Of a stretch of 49,392 nt of DNA, positions 9,261 to 19,184 are shown piece after piece. Numbering within the stretch: the stretch's first letter is position 1; every line of letters starts with the position of its first letter. The notes under the pieces were generated by a model. That model saw nothing but the letters and a program-made list of their open reading frames with translations. It searched no databases and was not told the DNA's origin. This stretch comes from Leptolyngbyaceae cyanobacterium CSU_1_3 (GTDB taxonomy: Bacteria > Cyanobacteriota > Cyanobacteriia > Leptolyngbyales > Leptolyngbyaceae). A program made the position numbers and the translations under genes. The stretch is taken from positions 1-49,392 of the forward strand of contig JAAUOZ010000013.1 of the NCBI GenBank assembly GCA_012034655.1, in the 5' to 3' direction.

Positions 9261-9704
9261 CGTCCCTACCTCACTAAATGTAGAGTGCTTTGAGTAAAAG
9301 GCTTCGAGTAAGCTGCCTTGCATCTAATTTCGCTACTCCTCTACCCTCAGTTTATGAGAATCCTCTAAAAATGTACTAAATTTGACAGCAAAGTTGATTA
9401 GTTTATGAATAAGGATTGCGAACATCCACCCCGCAACACCCCGGTCGCCTCTAGTAGAAACACACCGAACCTTTTTTCCGGCGATCGTTCTCCCCTCGAT
9501 CGCGACTCTCCCCAGAGCCAGACTGTGGATGCGAAACTGTAAAATGAGGTGTTTCGTCGTTCCTGTTTTGGGCTGCCCTTTGTTCACGTTAAAACCCTTA
9601 GACCCCAGACTAAAATGCCAGAGACCTTATTGAAACCTTGATTCGTTTTGCTCGTCAGTTAATTATCCGTATTTAAGATCACAAGTCACATCAAAAGGCA
9701 ACCT
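9261..9704. other. Intergenic region without supported gene
   Basis: A minus-strand reading frame at 9333-9587 (84 codons) has no recognisable domain, is basic and of mixed composition, and lacks a convincing ribosome-binding site. I treat it as chance. The region should hold promoters for the Nif11 peptide (minus) and the exported TPR-like protein (plus). Confidence 0.4.
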
Positions 9705-10412
9705 ATGCGATCGCGATTTCTTGGAATCATTGGCAGTCTCACTGTGAGCGCTGGGCTAGGTATCGGTCTAGGCGTTGGGCTAAAAGTGCTGCCAGTTTAT
9801 GCACAAATTTCAACTACTCAGGTCAGCAAAGTCGTCGAAGCACTACGTCAGGCTGCACCCCAAACCGACTCCAAAGCTGCCAACAGTCTCTATAGCGAGT
9901 GGCAAGTCAAAGCAGATAACATTCCTCGCTGGTCAAAGCTTTGCGCTGGACGAGAACTTTCGCCTACAGAGTTTAATGCCAATTCGACGGCGGCAAGAGC
10001 GATCGTCACTTGCATTATTCGCGATGCCATGAGAGATGAATATCGTGCCAGTGGCAACAACGAATTGGTGGCAGTGCGCCGGGTGGCTGCTTGGTGGATG
10101 ACGGGGGATGCGGCACGCTACAACAGTTCCGAGATTTTGCCCTATGTCGAGAAAGTGGTGAGTTTCTATCAACAGTCTGCCAGCACTGCAACGCCTGCTG
10201 CCAATGCTAAAGGGACGCTCTACGATCGCTACATGCAAGCCGGATATGCCGCAACACAACAAAAAGACACCCAAGCCGCCCTACTCTATTTCAAACGTGC
10301 CTTAGATGAGCGCCCCCAAGACTCCTTTGCGAGTCAAGCCATTCAAAATTTAGAGGCGACTCTGCGGAAAAACGAATCCACCGCCCAGCCTTCCCCCCAG
10401 ACCCCTCAATAG
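9705..10412 (+). CDS. Exported hypothetical protein with C-terminal TPR-like repeat
   Basis: This 235-residue protein has a signal peptide (about 1-33, ending PVYAQ). A middle domain of about 130 residues with two cysteines (KLCAGREL, IVTCIIRDAM) has no family I can name. Near the C-terminus YDRYMQAGYAATQQKDTQAA followed by LLYFKRALDERPQD is a single clear TPR unit. The tail is Ser/Thr/Pro/Gln-rich. It probably works in the periplasm or thylakoid lumen, perhaps as an interaction module. The next gene is 36 bases downstream on the same strand and also encodes an exported protein, so the two may be co-transcribed. Confidence 0.75.
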   Translation: MRSRFLGIIGSLTVSAGLGIGLGVGLKVLPVYAQISTTQVSKVVEALRQAAPQTDSKAANSLYSEWQVKADNIPRWSKLCAGRELSPTEFNANSTAARAIVTCIIRDAMRDEYRASGNNELVAVRRVAAWWMTGDAARYNSSEILPYVEKVVSFYQQSASTATPAANAKGTLYDRYMQAGYAATQQKDTQAALLYFKRALDERPQDSFASQAIQNLEATLRKNESTAQPSPQTPQ

Positions 10413-10448
10413 CCCGTTAACGACCCATTAGACTGATATACGATCGTC

Positions 10449-10864
10449 ATGAAAAACTACTCAACCTCCTGATGGCTGGCGCTTTTCTGTCTGTTGCTCC
10501 TGCCGCGTCTGCCGTGGAATGGACGAAGATCACCGAAAACTCCGTCAACGACAAATTTTTTATTGATACCAGTTCGATTCAACGCAACGGCGCGATCGTT
10601 TGGTACTGGGAATATCGAGAATTTCCCCAAGCTAACAACACATTTGTTGAGGCGAAGGTCGATCAACCTGTACACGGTGCGGTGATTCGCTGGTCAGTCG
10701 ATTGCACTAACAAATCGCAACGCTTGAGAAAGCTAAACGCCTACACAAAAAACCGCAAGCTGATTCAAAAATTTGAATATGGCAACACCGGAACGTTAAT
10801 GCAGCCGAGACCAGGAAGCAGCGCTTATAGGGTGGTCGATCGTGTCTGTACTCCCCAAGAGTGA
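10449..10864 (+). CDS. Exported surface-adhesin-E-like protein (frameshifted in its signal peptide)
   Basis: From the in-frame ATG at 10472 the protein is 130 residues. The frame upstream encodes KLLNLLMAGAFLSVAPAASA, an obvious signal peptide that lacks its start. ATG at 10449 followed by five A's (10452-10456) misses one base; with six A's it reads MKKLLNLL and the signal peptide is complete (about 138 residues). The mature part (WTKITENSVNDKFFIDTSSI, then VWYWEYREFP, CTNKSQRLRKLNAY and a late VDRVCTPQE) matches the pattern of small cyanobacterial exported proteins called surface-adhesin E-like, with two conserved cysteines. The family name gives little about function. Confidence 0.7.
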
Positions 10865-10937
10865 GCCTTACGGCTCTGAGTACCGACACGCAGCTTTATA
10901 GGGTGCAAGTTTTCAACTTGGACGATTATAAAACCGG

Positions 10938-10990
10938 GCTTCGACTTCGCTCAACCCTCGCGCCGTTTGTGAGTTGAGCAGAGTCGAAGC
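10938..10990. repeat. Inverted repeat of the TTCGACTxxGCTCAAC type
   Basis: An 18-base arm at 10938-10955 pairs with 10973-10990 (16 of 18 positions). The arm sequence gcttcgact..gctcaac also occurs inside repeat copies 1 and 2 and, as a fragment, at about 34840. It lies between the convergent adhesin-E-like gene and cysK and could form a large hairpin. It lacks the T-run of a terminator. Confidence 0.7.
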
Positions 10991-11121
10991 TCACCTCAGT
11001 TGTGTCTTTTGTTGCCAGATTAATTGCATCAACTTATCCACCAACGTTGAGAGCATAGCGCCGCCATGCCCCTACCAGAACCCTCTTTACTGGGGCGGTA
11101 CTTTATTTTCGCGCTTGCCTG

Positions 11122-12099
11122 CTAGCGGAGGGCTAGCGATCGCAAATCCGCCACTTCGACTTCTGGCAGGTCTTGAAACAGCACAGTGCTGAGGTAGCGT
11201 TCGCCAAAACTGGGTTGAATCATCACGATCAGTTTTCCAGCATTTTCAGGACGCTTGCCAACTTGGAGCGCAGCAGACAACGCTGCCCCCGAAGAAATAC
11301 CCGATAGAATGCCCTCTTCTCGGGCCAACCGCCGACCATAGACGATCGCATCTTCATCTGAAACTTGAACAACTTCGTCGATCAGATCAACCCGCAAAAC
11401 CTTGGGCACAAACCCCGCCCCGATGCCCTGAATCTTGTGAGCACCCGGCTGCCCCCCCGACAGCACATGACTATTCGCAGGCTCGACAGCCACCACTTTA
11501 AAGCTAGGTTTGCGAGACTTGAGCACTTCTGCCACACCTGTGATTGTGCCGCCTGTGCCTACTCCAGCAATCAAAAAGTCGATCGTGCCATCGGTGTCTT
11601 GCCAGAGTTCTTCGGCGGTGGCTTCTCGGTGGATCTTGGGGTTGGCAGGATTCTCGAACTGCTGAAGCATCCAGGTGTTGGGCACAGAAGCCACAATTTC
11701 GGTTGCCCGACGGATCGCGCCCTTCATGCCTTCGCTGCCAGGGGTGAGTTCTAGCTGAGCACCGTAAGCTTTGAGCATCGCCCGTCGCTCTAGGCTCATG
11801 GTTTCTGGCATCGTCAGAATCAAGCGATAGCCTTTAGCCGCCGCAACCATTGACAGTGCAATTCCTGTATTGCCAGAAGTCGGCTCGACCAAAATGGTTT
11901 TGTCTGGGTGAATCAGCCCTGCCTCTTCTGCGGACTGGATCATGCTGGCCCCAATCCGATCTTTAACGGAGGCGGCGGGGTTCATGCCTTCGAGCTTGAC
12001 GACAATTTGAGCGACACAGCCTTCTGTCTGGGGAATGCGATTGAGCCGAACGAGGGGTGTTTTGCCAATCAACTCGGTAATATTATCTGCAATGTGCAT
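11122..12099 (-). CDS. cysK: Cysteine synthase A (O-acetylserine thiol-lyase)
   Basis: This PLP enzyme joins O-acetylserine and sulfide to make cysteine. The start is ATG at 12099, preceded by taggag; the longer reading to 12174 adds 25 residues without similarity. The 325-residue protein begins [20 protein letters not shown]. The PLP lysine is Lys46 in [16 protein letters not shown] (74-79) binds substrate, and [10 protein letters not shown] is the phosphate-binding loop. GISSGAA near the C-terminus is also conserved. Length and motifs match CysK rather than the CysM or cystathionine synthase branches, though that distinction rests on pattern only. Confidence 0.95.
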   Translation of the reverse strand: MHIADNITELIGKTPLVRLNRIPQTEGCVAQIVVKLEGMNPAASVKDRIGASMIQSAEEAGLIHPDKTILVEPTSGNTGIALSMVAAAKGYRLILTMPETMSLERRAMLKAYGAQLELTPGSEGMKGAIRRATEIVASVPNTWMLQQFENPANPKIHREATAEELWQDTDGTIDFLIAGVGTGGTITGVAEVLKSRKPSFKVVAVEPANSHVLSGGQPGAHKIQGIGAGFVPKVLRVDLIDEVVQVSDEDAIVYGRRLAREEGILSGISSGAALSAALQVGKRPENAGKLIVMIQPSFGERYLSTVLFQDLPEVEVADLRSLALR

Positions 12100-12421
12100 G
12101 GGGTCTCCTAGCCAGTTTCTCTGAACTATTTTGAACCAGGGTTCGGGGTTTTTCTTGACCTTGAAGCGATGCAAGCCTAAATTTTCTGCTTCATTTTCAT
12201 CATACTACGCAAAGTCGAGCAAGTTAGTGTAGTTTGAGGTAATTTAACGAACCTAACTTCTACGATCGCGCCCTTTGCAGGAGTCAGAAAATCCTAAAGC
12301 AAGAAATCTTGAATTTTCAGATATCTACTACTTTTGATCAGAATTGAGCCGTGAAATTTCAAAGGCAAAAGAAAACAACCCGTACAATGAAAGTCGCAAT
12401 CCTTAAGACGGCGAGTTAACC
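12100..12421. promoter_or_regulatory. Divergent intergenic region, cysK / TPR-glycosyltransferase
   Basis: AT-rich spacer between divergent genes. It should contain both promoters. A tacaat at 12383-12388 could be a -10 element for the plus-strand gene, but no good -35 partner is seen. No other structure noticed. Confidence 0.35.
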
Positions 12422-14352
12422 ATGAGTGCAATTGACCCGTTGAAGCGATGGTACAGAAGAAGTGCTGTGGCGATCGCTGAGATGGTCGTCACAGCTAAGC
12501 CAGAGGCAGGGAATTACGATCGTCTGGCTCAAGCCTTGGTGCAGACACAACAGTGGGACGCGGCGATCGCTGCTTGCCAGCAGGCGATTCAACTTGACCC
12601 CAAACAGCCCTGGTTTTATAAGACCTTGAGTGAGGCTTATATCGGTGTGGGGCACTGGGAGGCGCGATCGCTGCCTGTCGCACGGGCATTGGGTTCAGTC
12701 CAGATTTGTCGTGGTTGCATCATGGTTTGGCCAAGGCGCTGATGGGGGAGGAGAAATGGGACGCGGCGATCGCCGCTTGCCAACGGGCGATCGAGCTAGA
12801 GGAGAGCGTTTCCTGGTTTCATTTCACGTTGGGCGAGGTGTTCTTTAAGTCGGGGCAGTGGGAGGGAGCGATCGTGCCGTTTCGTCGAGCGATCGAGTTA
12901 GCGCCCAATTTTGCCTGGTCTTATTATTATTTGGGTCAAGCGTTAGTTGCTCAAGAAGAAGTTGAGGCGGCGATCGCGGTTTATCAACAAGGGCTAAGAC
13001 GACAGCCAACCATGGCCTATCTGCGATCGTGTTTAGACTATACGCTGCATCTAAGCGACCAAGATCAGCGCATCCAAGCCTATTGTCTTCAGGCGCAGGC
13101 AGACACTCAGAAACGCGGCGATCGACCGTTACGAATTTTGATGCTTACGCCCTATCCGACTTATCCGCCTAAGCACGGTGCGATTACGCGGATGTTTTAT
13201 GAGATGAAAGCGCTTGGCAGTCAGCATCATTTAGCGATCGTTTCCTTTGTTTTCATCCAGAGCGATTATCAATTAGAAAAAGAAATTGGTCATTACTGCG
13301 ATCTGTCTATCACAGTCATGCTTGGGGATGCACCACCTCGCCAGCCTCAGGAGCCAAAGTTAATTCATCGCTACAGTAGTCAGCGAATGAGAAAGATCTT
13401 AAATAAGCTGAAGAATGCCAACTTTGATGTGGTGTTGTGTGACTTCATATATATGGCGCAATACCAAGAAATCTTTAAAGATACATACTTTGTGCTAGGC
13501 GAGCATAATATTGAATCACAACTGCTAGAACGCTGTGCAGAAATTAAAGACAACACAGAACTCAATAAACTTGCAACCCAAACTGAAGCAGTTAAAGCTT
13601 TTGTAGAATCTGATTTTGAAGCAAAACTGTTAGCAGATTTTGAAGACGAATATTGGCAGAAGTTTAATCTAAGAATGGTGGTGAGTGAGAACGATCGCCA
13701 AATTCTCAACGATCGCTGCAAAGTAGGTCAAACAATTATCGTTAACAATGGGATCGATACCCAAGAGACGATCATGGTTGAGAATACTGAAAGCAAAACT
13801 ATTTTGTTTATTGGAACCATGAATTATTTTCCTAATATTGATGGGGCCTTGTATTTTGCAGAGAAGATTTTGCCGATCGTATGGCAGCAAGATCCAACCA
13901 TTTCGTTCTGCATTGCAGGCGCAACCCCGCCTGAAGCGATTCTCGATCTCACCCAAGATTCTAGAATTCAGGTTGTGGCCAATCCTGACAATATGAGCAA
14001 CGTCGCTAAAAATTGCACTCTGACGATCGTGCCATTGCGAATTGGCGGCGGCACTCGCATCAAGATTTTGCACTCAATGGCGATGGGGTTGCCCGTGGTG
14101 TCTACGAGTTTGGGGTGTGAGGGGTTGGCGATCGTAGACAATGTGCATTTGTTGATTCGAGATCAGCCGGAAGCGTTTGCAACTGCAATTTTGCAGTTAC
14201 TTTCTGATCAAGATTTACAAAAAAAGTTGCGCCTTAACGGTCGGCAATTAGTAGAGCAGCAGTACGATTGGCAGGAGATTTTTCAGCAGGCAGAAAAGCA
14301 GATTGTAGAGGGATTTCGAGCCTGGCAGCAGACACGATCGCGGGTTGATTGA
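12422..14352 (+). CDS. TPR domain fused to GT4-type glycosyltransferase (frameshifted at about 12661)
   Basis: The N-terminal part has repeated TPR units with a shared WDAAIAACQQAIQLDP pattern. The frame breaks at about 12661: GVGHWE continues one frame over as AIAACRTGIGFSPDLSWLHHGL. One base is missing in gaggcgcg. The corrected length is about 643 residues with about four TPRs (to about residue 215). After that, LRILMLTPYPTYPPKHGA opens a GT-B glycosyltransferase. TILFIGTMNYFPNIDGAL begins its nucleotide-sugar domain, and PLRIGGGTRIKILHSMAMG is the family's donor-site loop. It should add a sugar to a cell-surface glycan, in the cytoplasm or at the membrane. It is the plus-strand end of the polysaccharide locus and convergent with wzt. 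Confidence 0.85.
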
Positions 14353-14408
14353 GGCAGTAATACCCCTAATTCTGGGGGTTGCATATCATTGCGAGTGGCA
14401 ACGATCGC

Positions 14409-14503
14409 GTTAGGGATCTGCGAGTTAATCATCTACCACCAGCCAGGTTTCGACTCCGCTCAACCCGATTCACGGGTCTTTTATTTTCATGCAAACCCCT
14501 TAC
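14409..14503 (+). repeat. Dispersed terminator-bearing repeat, copy 2
   Basis: Bounded by gttagggat at the left and its approximate inverse, ccccttac, at the right. The right end overlaps the TAA stop codon of the convergent wzt gene (14500-14502). Shares most of its length with copies 1 and 3. It may be a small non-autonomous mobile element. Confidence 0.75.
14463..14488 (+). terminator. Hairpin and T-tract within repeat copy 2
   Basis: Stem acccg / cgggt (14463-14467 and 14473-14477) with a 5-base loop, followed by cttttatttt. Positioned to end transcription of the TPR-glycosyltransferase gene before it runs into wzt. Confidence 0.6.
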
Positions 14504-15717
14504 TTTTGCTGGGTCAAGTCTAGCGAAATGGGTGAGTTGACGATCTCCCAGCGTCGGGGCGGGCAGAGCATACTCTGTTCGTTGGGTGTCCAGGTGATCT
14601 GGAAAGGATGCCTATGCCAGTGATAGTCGTAGGTTTCACTCCAATCGGGAGCAAAAATGCCCGCGTTGACATAATAGGAACCGCCACTGAGATCAAGACG
14701 ATCGACACACAAACGAATCTTTCCGCTCTCAACTGACAACGGAATCACCAACGCTGACGTAGATGTATTGGTGTTGAAATAGATCTGGCCATTCTCATCG
14801 CTAACGCTAACGCTAAAGATTACATTCTGAAACTGCTGAAGAGATTGATATTCGATCTCAATTTTGAGCAGATCGCCACTTTGGATCTCTGCCACAACCA
14901 CGTTTTGCGAGTTGAGCAGTTTCACTTCCATCAGTTCTACAGCTTGGGAGTAGCTGCGAAACTTTTTAGCCTGAGCTTGCAAATCTACAATGCCTGCATA
15001 GCGGACTGCCACCACTTCTGGATCGCCATAAGCCTCCACTTGCCCCTGCTTGAGCCACAATGCCTGATCGCAAAGCTGCTGAATCTGTTCGACATTGTGA
15101 GAAATGAGCACCACCGCACAGCCATTTGCCTTCAGGTGAGCAATACGATCGAGACATTTCACCTGAAACGCCCCATCACCCACCGACAAAAATTCATCCA
15201 CTAGCAGCACATCCGGTTCTGTGTGAATCGCCACCGCAAAGGCCAGCCGCATCTGCATTCCTGTGCTGTAGGTACGAACGGGATTGTCGATAAATGCCTC
15301 CAATTCAGCAAATTCGACGATCGCATCAAAGCGCCCCATGACTTCGCGTCGCGTCAGCCCTGCGACGATCGCACTCACAAACACATTTTCTCGCCCCGTC
15401 AGATCGGGATGAAAACTCGCCCCCAAATCGAGCAACGCCCCTATTCGACCTGTCACCTGCACCTGGCCCTCATCGGCACGCACTACGCCACTGAGCAACT
15501 GAAGCAGCGTCGATTTTCCGGCTCCATTGTGACCGATGATACCCAACATCTGACCAGGAGCCACCGTGAAGTTGATGTCGCGCAGTGCCCAAAAGTGTGA
15601 GGCCGCCTTCATGCGTCGATGTCCCGCTAGGGCAGCTTCCATGATGGTGCGAGGGCGATCGGCATGATAGCGACTATAGCGTTTGCCGAGGGCTTGGGCA
15701 ATGACGGCAGGGTTCAT
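14500..15717 (-). CDS. Polysaccharide ABC exporter, ATP-binding subunit (Wzt type)
   Basis: This 405-residue ATPase drives export of a completed lipid-linked polysaccharide. The Walker A motif is GHNGAGKST (about 62-70), the signature is YSTGMQMRLAFA, and Walker B is VLLVDEFLSVGD, a form typical of the Wzt/TagH group. After about residue 240 a separate beta-rich C-terminal domain follows (VELMEVKLLNSQ, IYFNTNTSTSALV, GGSYYVNAGIF). This is the carbohydrate-binding extension that recognises the glycan cap in Wzt proteins. The permease gene lies upstream on the same strand after 56 bp. That spacer contains a short duplicated gtgtcaaatttct. Confidence 0.92.
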   Translation of the reverse strand: MNPAVIAQALGKRYSRYHADRPRTIMEAALAGHRRMKAASHFWALRDINFTVAPGQMLGIIGHNGAGKSTLLQLLSGVVRADEGQVQVTGRIGALLDLGASFHPDLTGRENVFVSAIVAGLTRREVMGRFDAIVEFAELEAFIDNPVRTYSTGMQMRLAFAVAIHTEPDVLLVDEFLSVGDGAFQVKCLDRIAHLKANGCAVVLISHNVEQIQQLCDQALWLKQGQVEAYGDPEVVAVRYAGIVDLQAQAKKFRSYSQAVELMEVKLLNSQNVVVAEIQSGDLLKIEIEYQSLQQFQNVIFSVSVSDENGQIYFNTNTSTSALVIPLSVESGKIRLCVDRLDLSGGSYYVNAGIFAPDWSETYDYHWHRHPFQITWTPNEQSMLCPPRRWEIVNSPISLDLTQQK

Positions 15718-15773
15718 GGTGGGTAAGAATGTTAGATGTCTGGTGTCAAATTTCTGGTGTCAAATTTCTAGTA

Positions 15774-16571
15774 TTAAATTTCTTCAACAAAGCGTTCGCT
15801 CTGGCGTTTGAAGACCCGATATCCGATCGGTAAGAGAATGCTCGACAGAATTGCCAAAATCAGCAGCGATCGCCAATCGGGTAGTGTGCCGTAAACGAGA
15901 ATTGCCCGATAGGATTCTAACAACGAAACCATTGGGTTGAGGAGAAAGAGCGATCGATAAGGGTCGGGAACTTTGTTGAGATCATAGAAAATAGGCAGAA
16001 TGTAGAACATCAACTGCAACAGAACGCCTAATGTATGCTGAGTATCACGGAATGTGACGTTCAACGCTGCAAGAGGGTAAGCAAAACTCACCGTTAGAAC
16101 AAATTGCAACACGAGTAAGAATGGAAGCAGCCAAAAAGTAGAATTTAACTGCACACCGTCTACTATCAAAAATATTAACAAGATGGGCAACGCTAGCAAA
16201 AAATGAATTAGGCCTGTAGTGACAGTGACGATCGGGAGAATTGTAATTGGAAAACCAGGCTGACGTACTAGCGATCGATTGCCTGTGATGAGTCCTGTTG
16301 CTTGAAATAGAGCAGATTGAGTCCACGTCCAAACTAACAGGCCACTGAATGCAAAAGATGAGTACTGAGGAATATTCACCAACAACACAGAACGGAATAC
16401 GAACGTGAATACTAACAGTTGCAGCAATGGACTGATCAGCGTCCAAGCGATACCCAGGGTCGATCGCTTATACAAGAGCTTGAGATCTCGCACTACCAGT
16501 TCTCGGAGCAGATCGCGGTAGTAGATCAGTTGGCGTTTTTGGAAGCGCGATCGTGGCTTATTAAGATACAT
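15774..16571 (-). CDS. Polysaccharide ABC exporter, permease subunit (Wzm type)
   Basis: ABC-2 type membrane protein with six predicted transmembrane helices and the cytoplasmic opening segment LLRELVVRDLKLLYKRSTLG typical of the family. I choose ATG 16571 (265 residues). It overlaps the stop of the upstream glycosyltransferase by 11 bases, as expected for translational coupling. The longer reading to 16706 would add 45 residues that lie on the upstream gene. It forms the channel partner of the Wzt protein. Confidence 0.9.
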   Translation of the reverse strand: MYLNKPRSRFQKRQLIYYRDLLRELVVRDLKLLYKRSTLGIAWTLISPLLQLLVFTFVFRSVLLVNIPQYSSFAFSGLLVWTWTQSALFQATGLITGNRSLVRQPGFPITILPIVTVTTGLIHFLLALPILLIFLIVDGVQLNSTFWLLPFLLVLQFVLTVSFAYPLAALNVTFRDTQHTLGVLLQLMFYILPIFYDLNKVPDPYRSLFLLNPMVSLLESYRAILVYGTLPDWRSLLILAILSSILLPIGYRVFKRQSERFVEEI

Positions 16572-19179
16572 AGGTTTGATTTTGCACGGATTCTTCTGAG
16601 GAATTTTCTTGCTGTGAAAGGCGTTGTGAAACCGGAACATAGGGGGCGCTGCGTCCTTGGCGTTTGACAAGTTGCACACTCTGCCAATAGCCCCACGATC
16701 CGGCAATTAGCCCGGCGATTTCTTGCCAGAGATAGCCCCAGGGAATGTCATGCTTTCTTTGCAGACGATCGCTAATTCGATGCATAAAATAGCGAGGCAT
16801 CACACTAATTAACTGGCGCAACCCGCGACGATCGTGTTCTTGCAGCCACAGATGCAAATGGTAGGCGGTGCAACTTTTCATTTGTCCATAAATCTGACGA
16901 TAGAAGGCATCTAGTTCACGGCGATGTCGATGCCACACATAAGCCTCTGGTGTGTAAACGATCGTCTGCCCCGCTTTCAGCACTCGATAATAAAGGTAGG
17001 TTTCCTCTGCGCCCGCGACGGGTGTGCCAGGGCCAAGCAATTCATCCATCATGCCAATCTGAGGATGACTGAAAATGGTGGCGCGCATTGCAGAATTTGC
17101 CGACACGCCCAACTCCCAAACAGGGGGAGAAAACTCAAAAGAGGCTAACCAGTCGCCATCTACTTCAATAGGTCTAAACCCCGCACTCAGACCGTTTTTT
17201 AGCGTTTCAAATAGTAGTTGCGCTGGCGTTTCGAGTTCTAAAGGTAAGACGTTTCCGGTTACGATCGTCACATCGGGACGGGCCAGAGGCGCAAGCAATT
17301 TTTCTAGCCAATCTGAGGGAACCGTCACGTCATCATCCACCGTCACCACAATGTCTCCCGTGCTGACGACGATCGCTGCATTGCGCCCGTAAGCTCCGCC
17401 CTTTCGGGTCTCTTGAACCAGCTTGACCTGGGGAAACCGAGCGACGATCGGGGGGGTCAAGCCTGAGCCGGGGCGGTTGTCAGACACAATAATTTCAACG
17501 GGTCGGGATGTTTTTTGGGCGATGAGATGGTGCAGACAATTTTCGAGATCTTGGGGACGATCGCAGGTTGTAATGATGATGCTGACGGGAATGTCGCTCG
17601 ACAAAGGCGGATGGGATCGCGGTGTTGCAGTCGGGGCGGGAGTCCAGTGTTGGGTGAGGGTTGATTCAGCCTGGCGGCGGGCAGTTTCTCGATCGCGCTG
17701 CCCAGGAAGGGAGAGCAGATCGAAGGCGAAGTGATGGGCGATCGCAGTTCGCAGTTGCGCCGCGCCGATGGGTTGACGGTGGTTTTCAATGTCCACAAAC
17801 CCTAAAAGCGTCTGCCCTTCGCTGACCAAAATTCGAGTAGCTTTGTAGTCAGTTACGTCGTGCAAATTGGGTAAAGATTCTTGCAAATTCACCGTGCGGA
17901 CGGTCATCAGTTTTGGGGAAGCGATCGACTCTGATGCAACTTGTAGAGCAGCAGCCCGAATGGTCTTGTCCGATTGCTTTCTGGCATTTTGATAACCCTT
18001 GAGACTTCGCAAAACGCCTTGAAATTCTGCCACAATAAAATCACGAGGGCGATTGTAAGGACGCACGAATGCAACACACAATCGCACAAATTTCCACACT
18101 CCCAAACACAAAAACTGCAATCGCAATTTTGGATAGGCCGCAACACCCGCGAGAATATAAGCGTAAAAGCTAGTGAGATTGTTTTCGAGGATCGATCGCA
18201 TCGCTGCATCACTTTGGGGCGAACGATAGCGAACGATCGCCGCAGGCTCATAAACTAGAGATTTGCCCGCGATCAGGAGGCGACAGAACATCTCCCAATC
18301 ACCGCCGCCCTCGGTCAGCGTTTCCACATCCAACGCCTGATCAAACTGACCTATCTGCTCAAACACATTGCGCCGAAAGGCCATGTTGACCCCTGCCCCT
18401 AGCTGCATCGTGCCCAGATCTGTCCAGGATTGAGGCTGACCATACCAACGCCGATCGCATCCGCGCCCCAACCCATACCAGCATTCAAATAGTGCCTGAT
18501 TTTCCGTCTCAATTTCATCCGGGATGACCAACCCCGTCACCGCCATCGCGGCTGGATTTTCAGCAAAGGTTTGCACGATCGACCGCACCCAATGAGCATC
18601 AACGATGCCCTGTTCGTCGGTGAAGGCAATTAGTTCGCCCTGCGCTTTGGCGATCGCCAGATTTCGGGCGCGGTTGCGCCCTGGCTCATCGGTGTAGAGA
18701 TAGTGAAAATTGGGATAGTGAGTTTGTAGTAATTGCTGGAGAGAATCATTTTGAGGAGCATTCTCGATTACTAAAACTTCTAAATTGGAATAGTCGAGTT
18801 GATCTAGAGCCGTCAAAGATTTTGTCAGACTTGAACCCGTCGATCGATGCGGACAAAATGCGACCGTGACCCTTAAGCAAGCAAAATTTCTAACGGGAAC
18901 AAAATTGAGTAAATCTGAGATTTGCCAGCTTTGAAGCGTAGGATTGGCAATACGATCGCTCACCAACTGCCGAATAATCGCGTCTGCATAATGGGGAAAG
19001 ATTGCCTGATAAATGGCACTTGCCGTACACTGCCCCTTCTGAACCGGAAGCTGAACATAGCCGATCGGACTTCCATGCAGTTTGACCAATCCCTGCAAAG
19101 CCTGATAGCCGCCCAAGTTCGTCACCGTTTCTAGCGGACGGTCTAATTCAATATCAATCACTTTGATCCGATTGGGCAT
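16561..19179 (-). CDS. Two-module GT2 glycosyltransferase with a degenerate first catalytic domain
   Basis: This 872-residue protein has the order: small domain A (about 4-72), GT2-like domain 1 (about 103-330), a second copy of domain A (about 425-490), GT2 domain 2 (about 530-780), and a basic tail. Domain 2 is intact: SIIITTCDRPQDLENCL, then VTVDDDVTVP, and VTGNVLPLE. In domain 1 the donor-site stretch CSRDRP of the neighbouring paralogue is replaced by CPHRSTGSS, and the DDD metal motif by DEQ (188-190). Domain 1 is probably inactive or altered. The gene starts 5 bases after its paralogue, so both belong to one operon with Wzm and Wzt. The acceptor is unknown. Confidence 0.88.
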   Translation of the reverse strand: MPNRIKVIDIELDRPLETVTNLGGYQALQGLVKLHGSPIGYVQLPVQKGQCTASAIYQAIFPHYADAIIRQLVSDRIANPTLQSWQISDLLNFVPVRNFACLRVTVAFCPHRSTGSSLTKSLTALDQLDYSNLEVLVIENAPQNDSLQQLLQTHYPNFHYLYTDEPGRNRARNLAIAKAQGELIAFTDEQGIVDAHWVRSIVQTFAENPAAMAVTGLVIPDEIETENQALFECWYGLGRGCDRRWYGQPQSWTDLGTMQLGAGVNMAFRRNVFEQIGQFDQALDVETLTEGGGDWEMFCRLLIAGKSLVYEPAAIVRYRSPQSDAAMRSILENNLTSFYAYILAGVAAYPKLRLQFLCLGVWKFVRLCVAFVRPYNRPRDFIVAEFQGVLRSLKGYQNARKQSDKTIRAAALQVASESIASPKLMTVRTVNLQESLPNLHDVTDYKATRILVSEGQTLLGFVDIENHRQPIGAAQLRTAIAHHFAFDLLSLPGQRDRETARRQAESTLTQHWTPAPTATPRSHPPLSSDIPVSIIITTCDRPQDLENCLHHLIAQKTSRPVEIIVSDNRPGSGLTPPIVARFPQVKLVQETRKGGAYGRNAAIVVSTGDIVVTVDDDVTVPSDWLEKLLAPLARPDVTIVTGNVLPLELETPAQLLFETLKNGLSAGFRPIEVDGDWLASFEFSPPVWELGVSANSAMRATIFSHPQIGMMDELLGPGTPVAGAEETYLYYRVLKAGQTIVYTPEAYVWHRHRRELDAFYRQIYGQMKSCTAYHLHLWLQEHDRRGLRQLISVMPRYFMHRISDRLQRKHDIPWGYLWQEIAGLIAGSWGYWQSVQLVKRQGRSAPYVPVSQRLSQQENSSEESVQNQTYVS

Positions 19180-19184
19180 GGTTT

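Noticed and set aside
9333..9587. 84-codon minus-strand frame downstream of the start of the Nif11 gene
   Set aside because: No domain, no ribosome-binding site, mixed composition; most likely chance.
16571..16706. Longer start for the Wzm permease
   Set aside because: The extra 45 residues lie wholly on the upstream gene and do not resemble the family; ATG 16571 fits the usual N-terminus.
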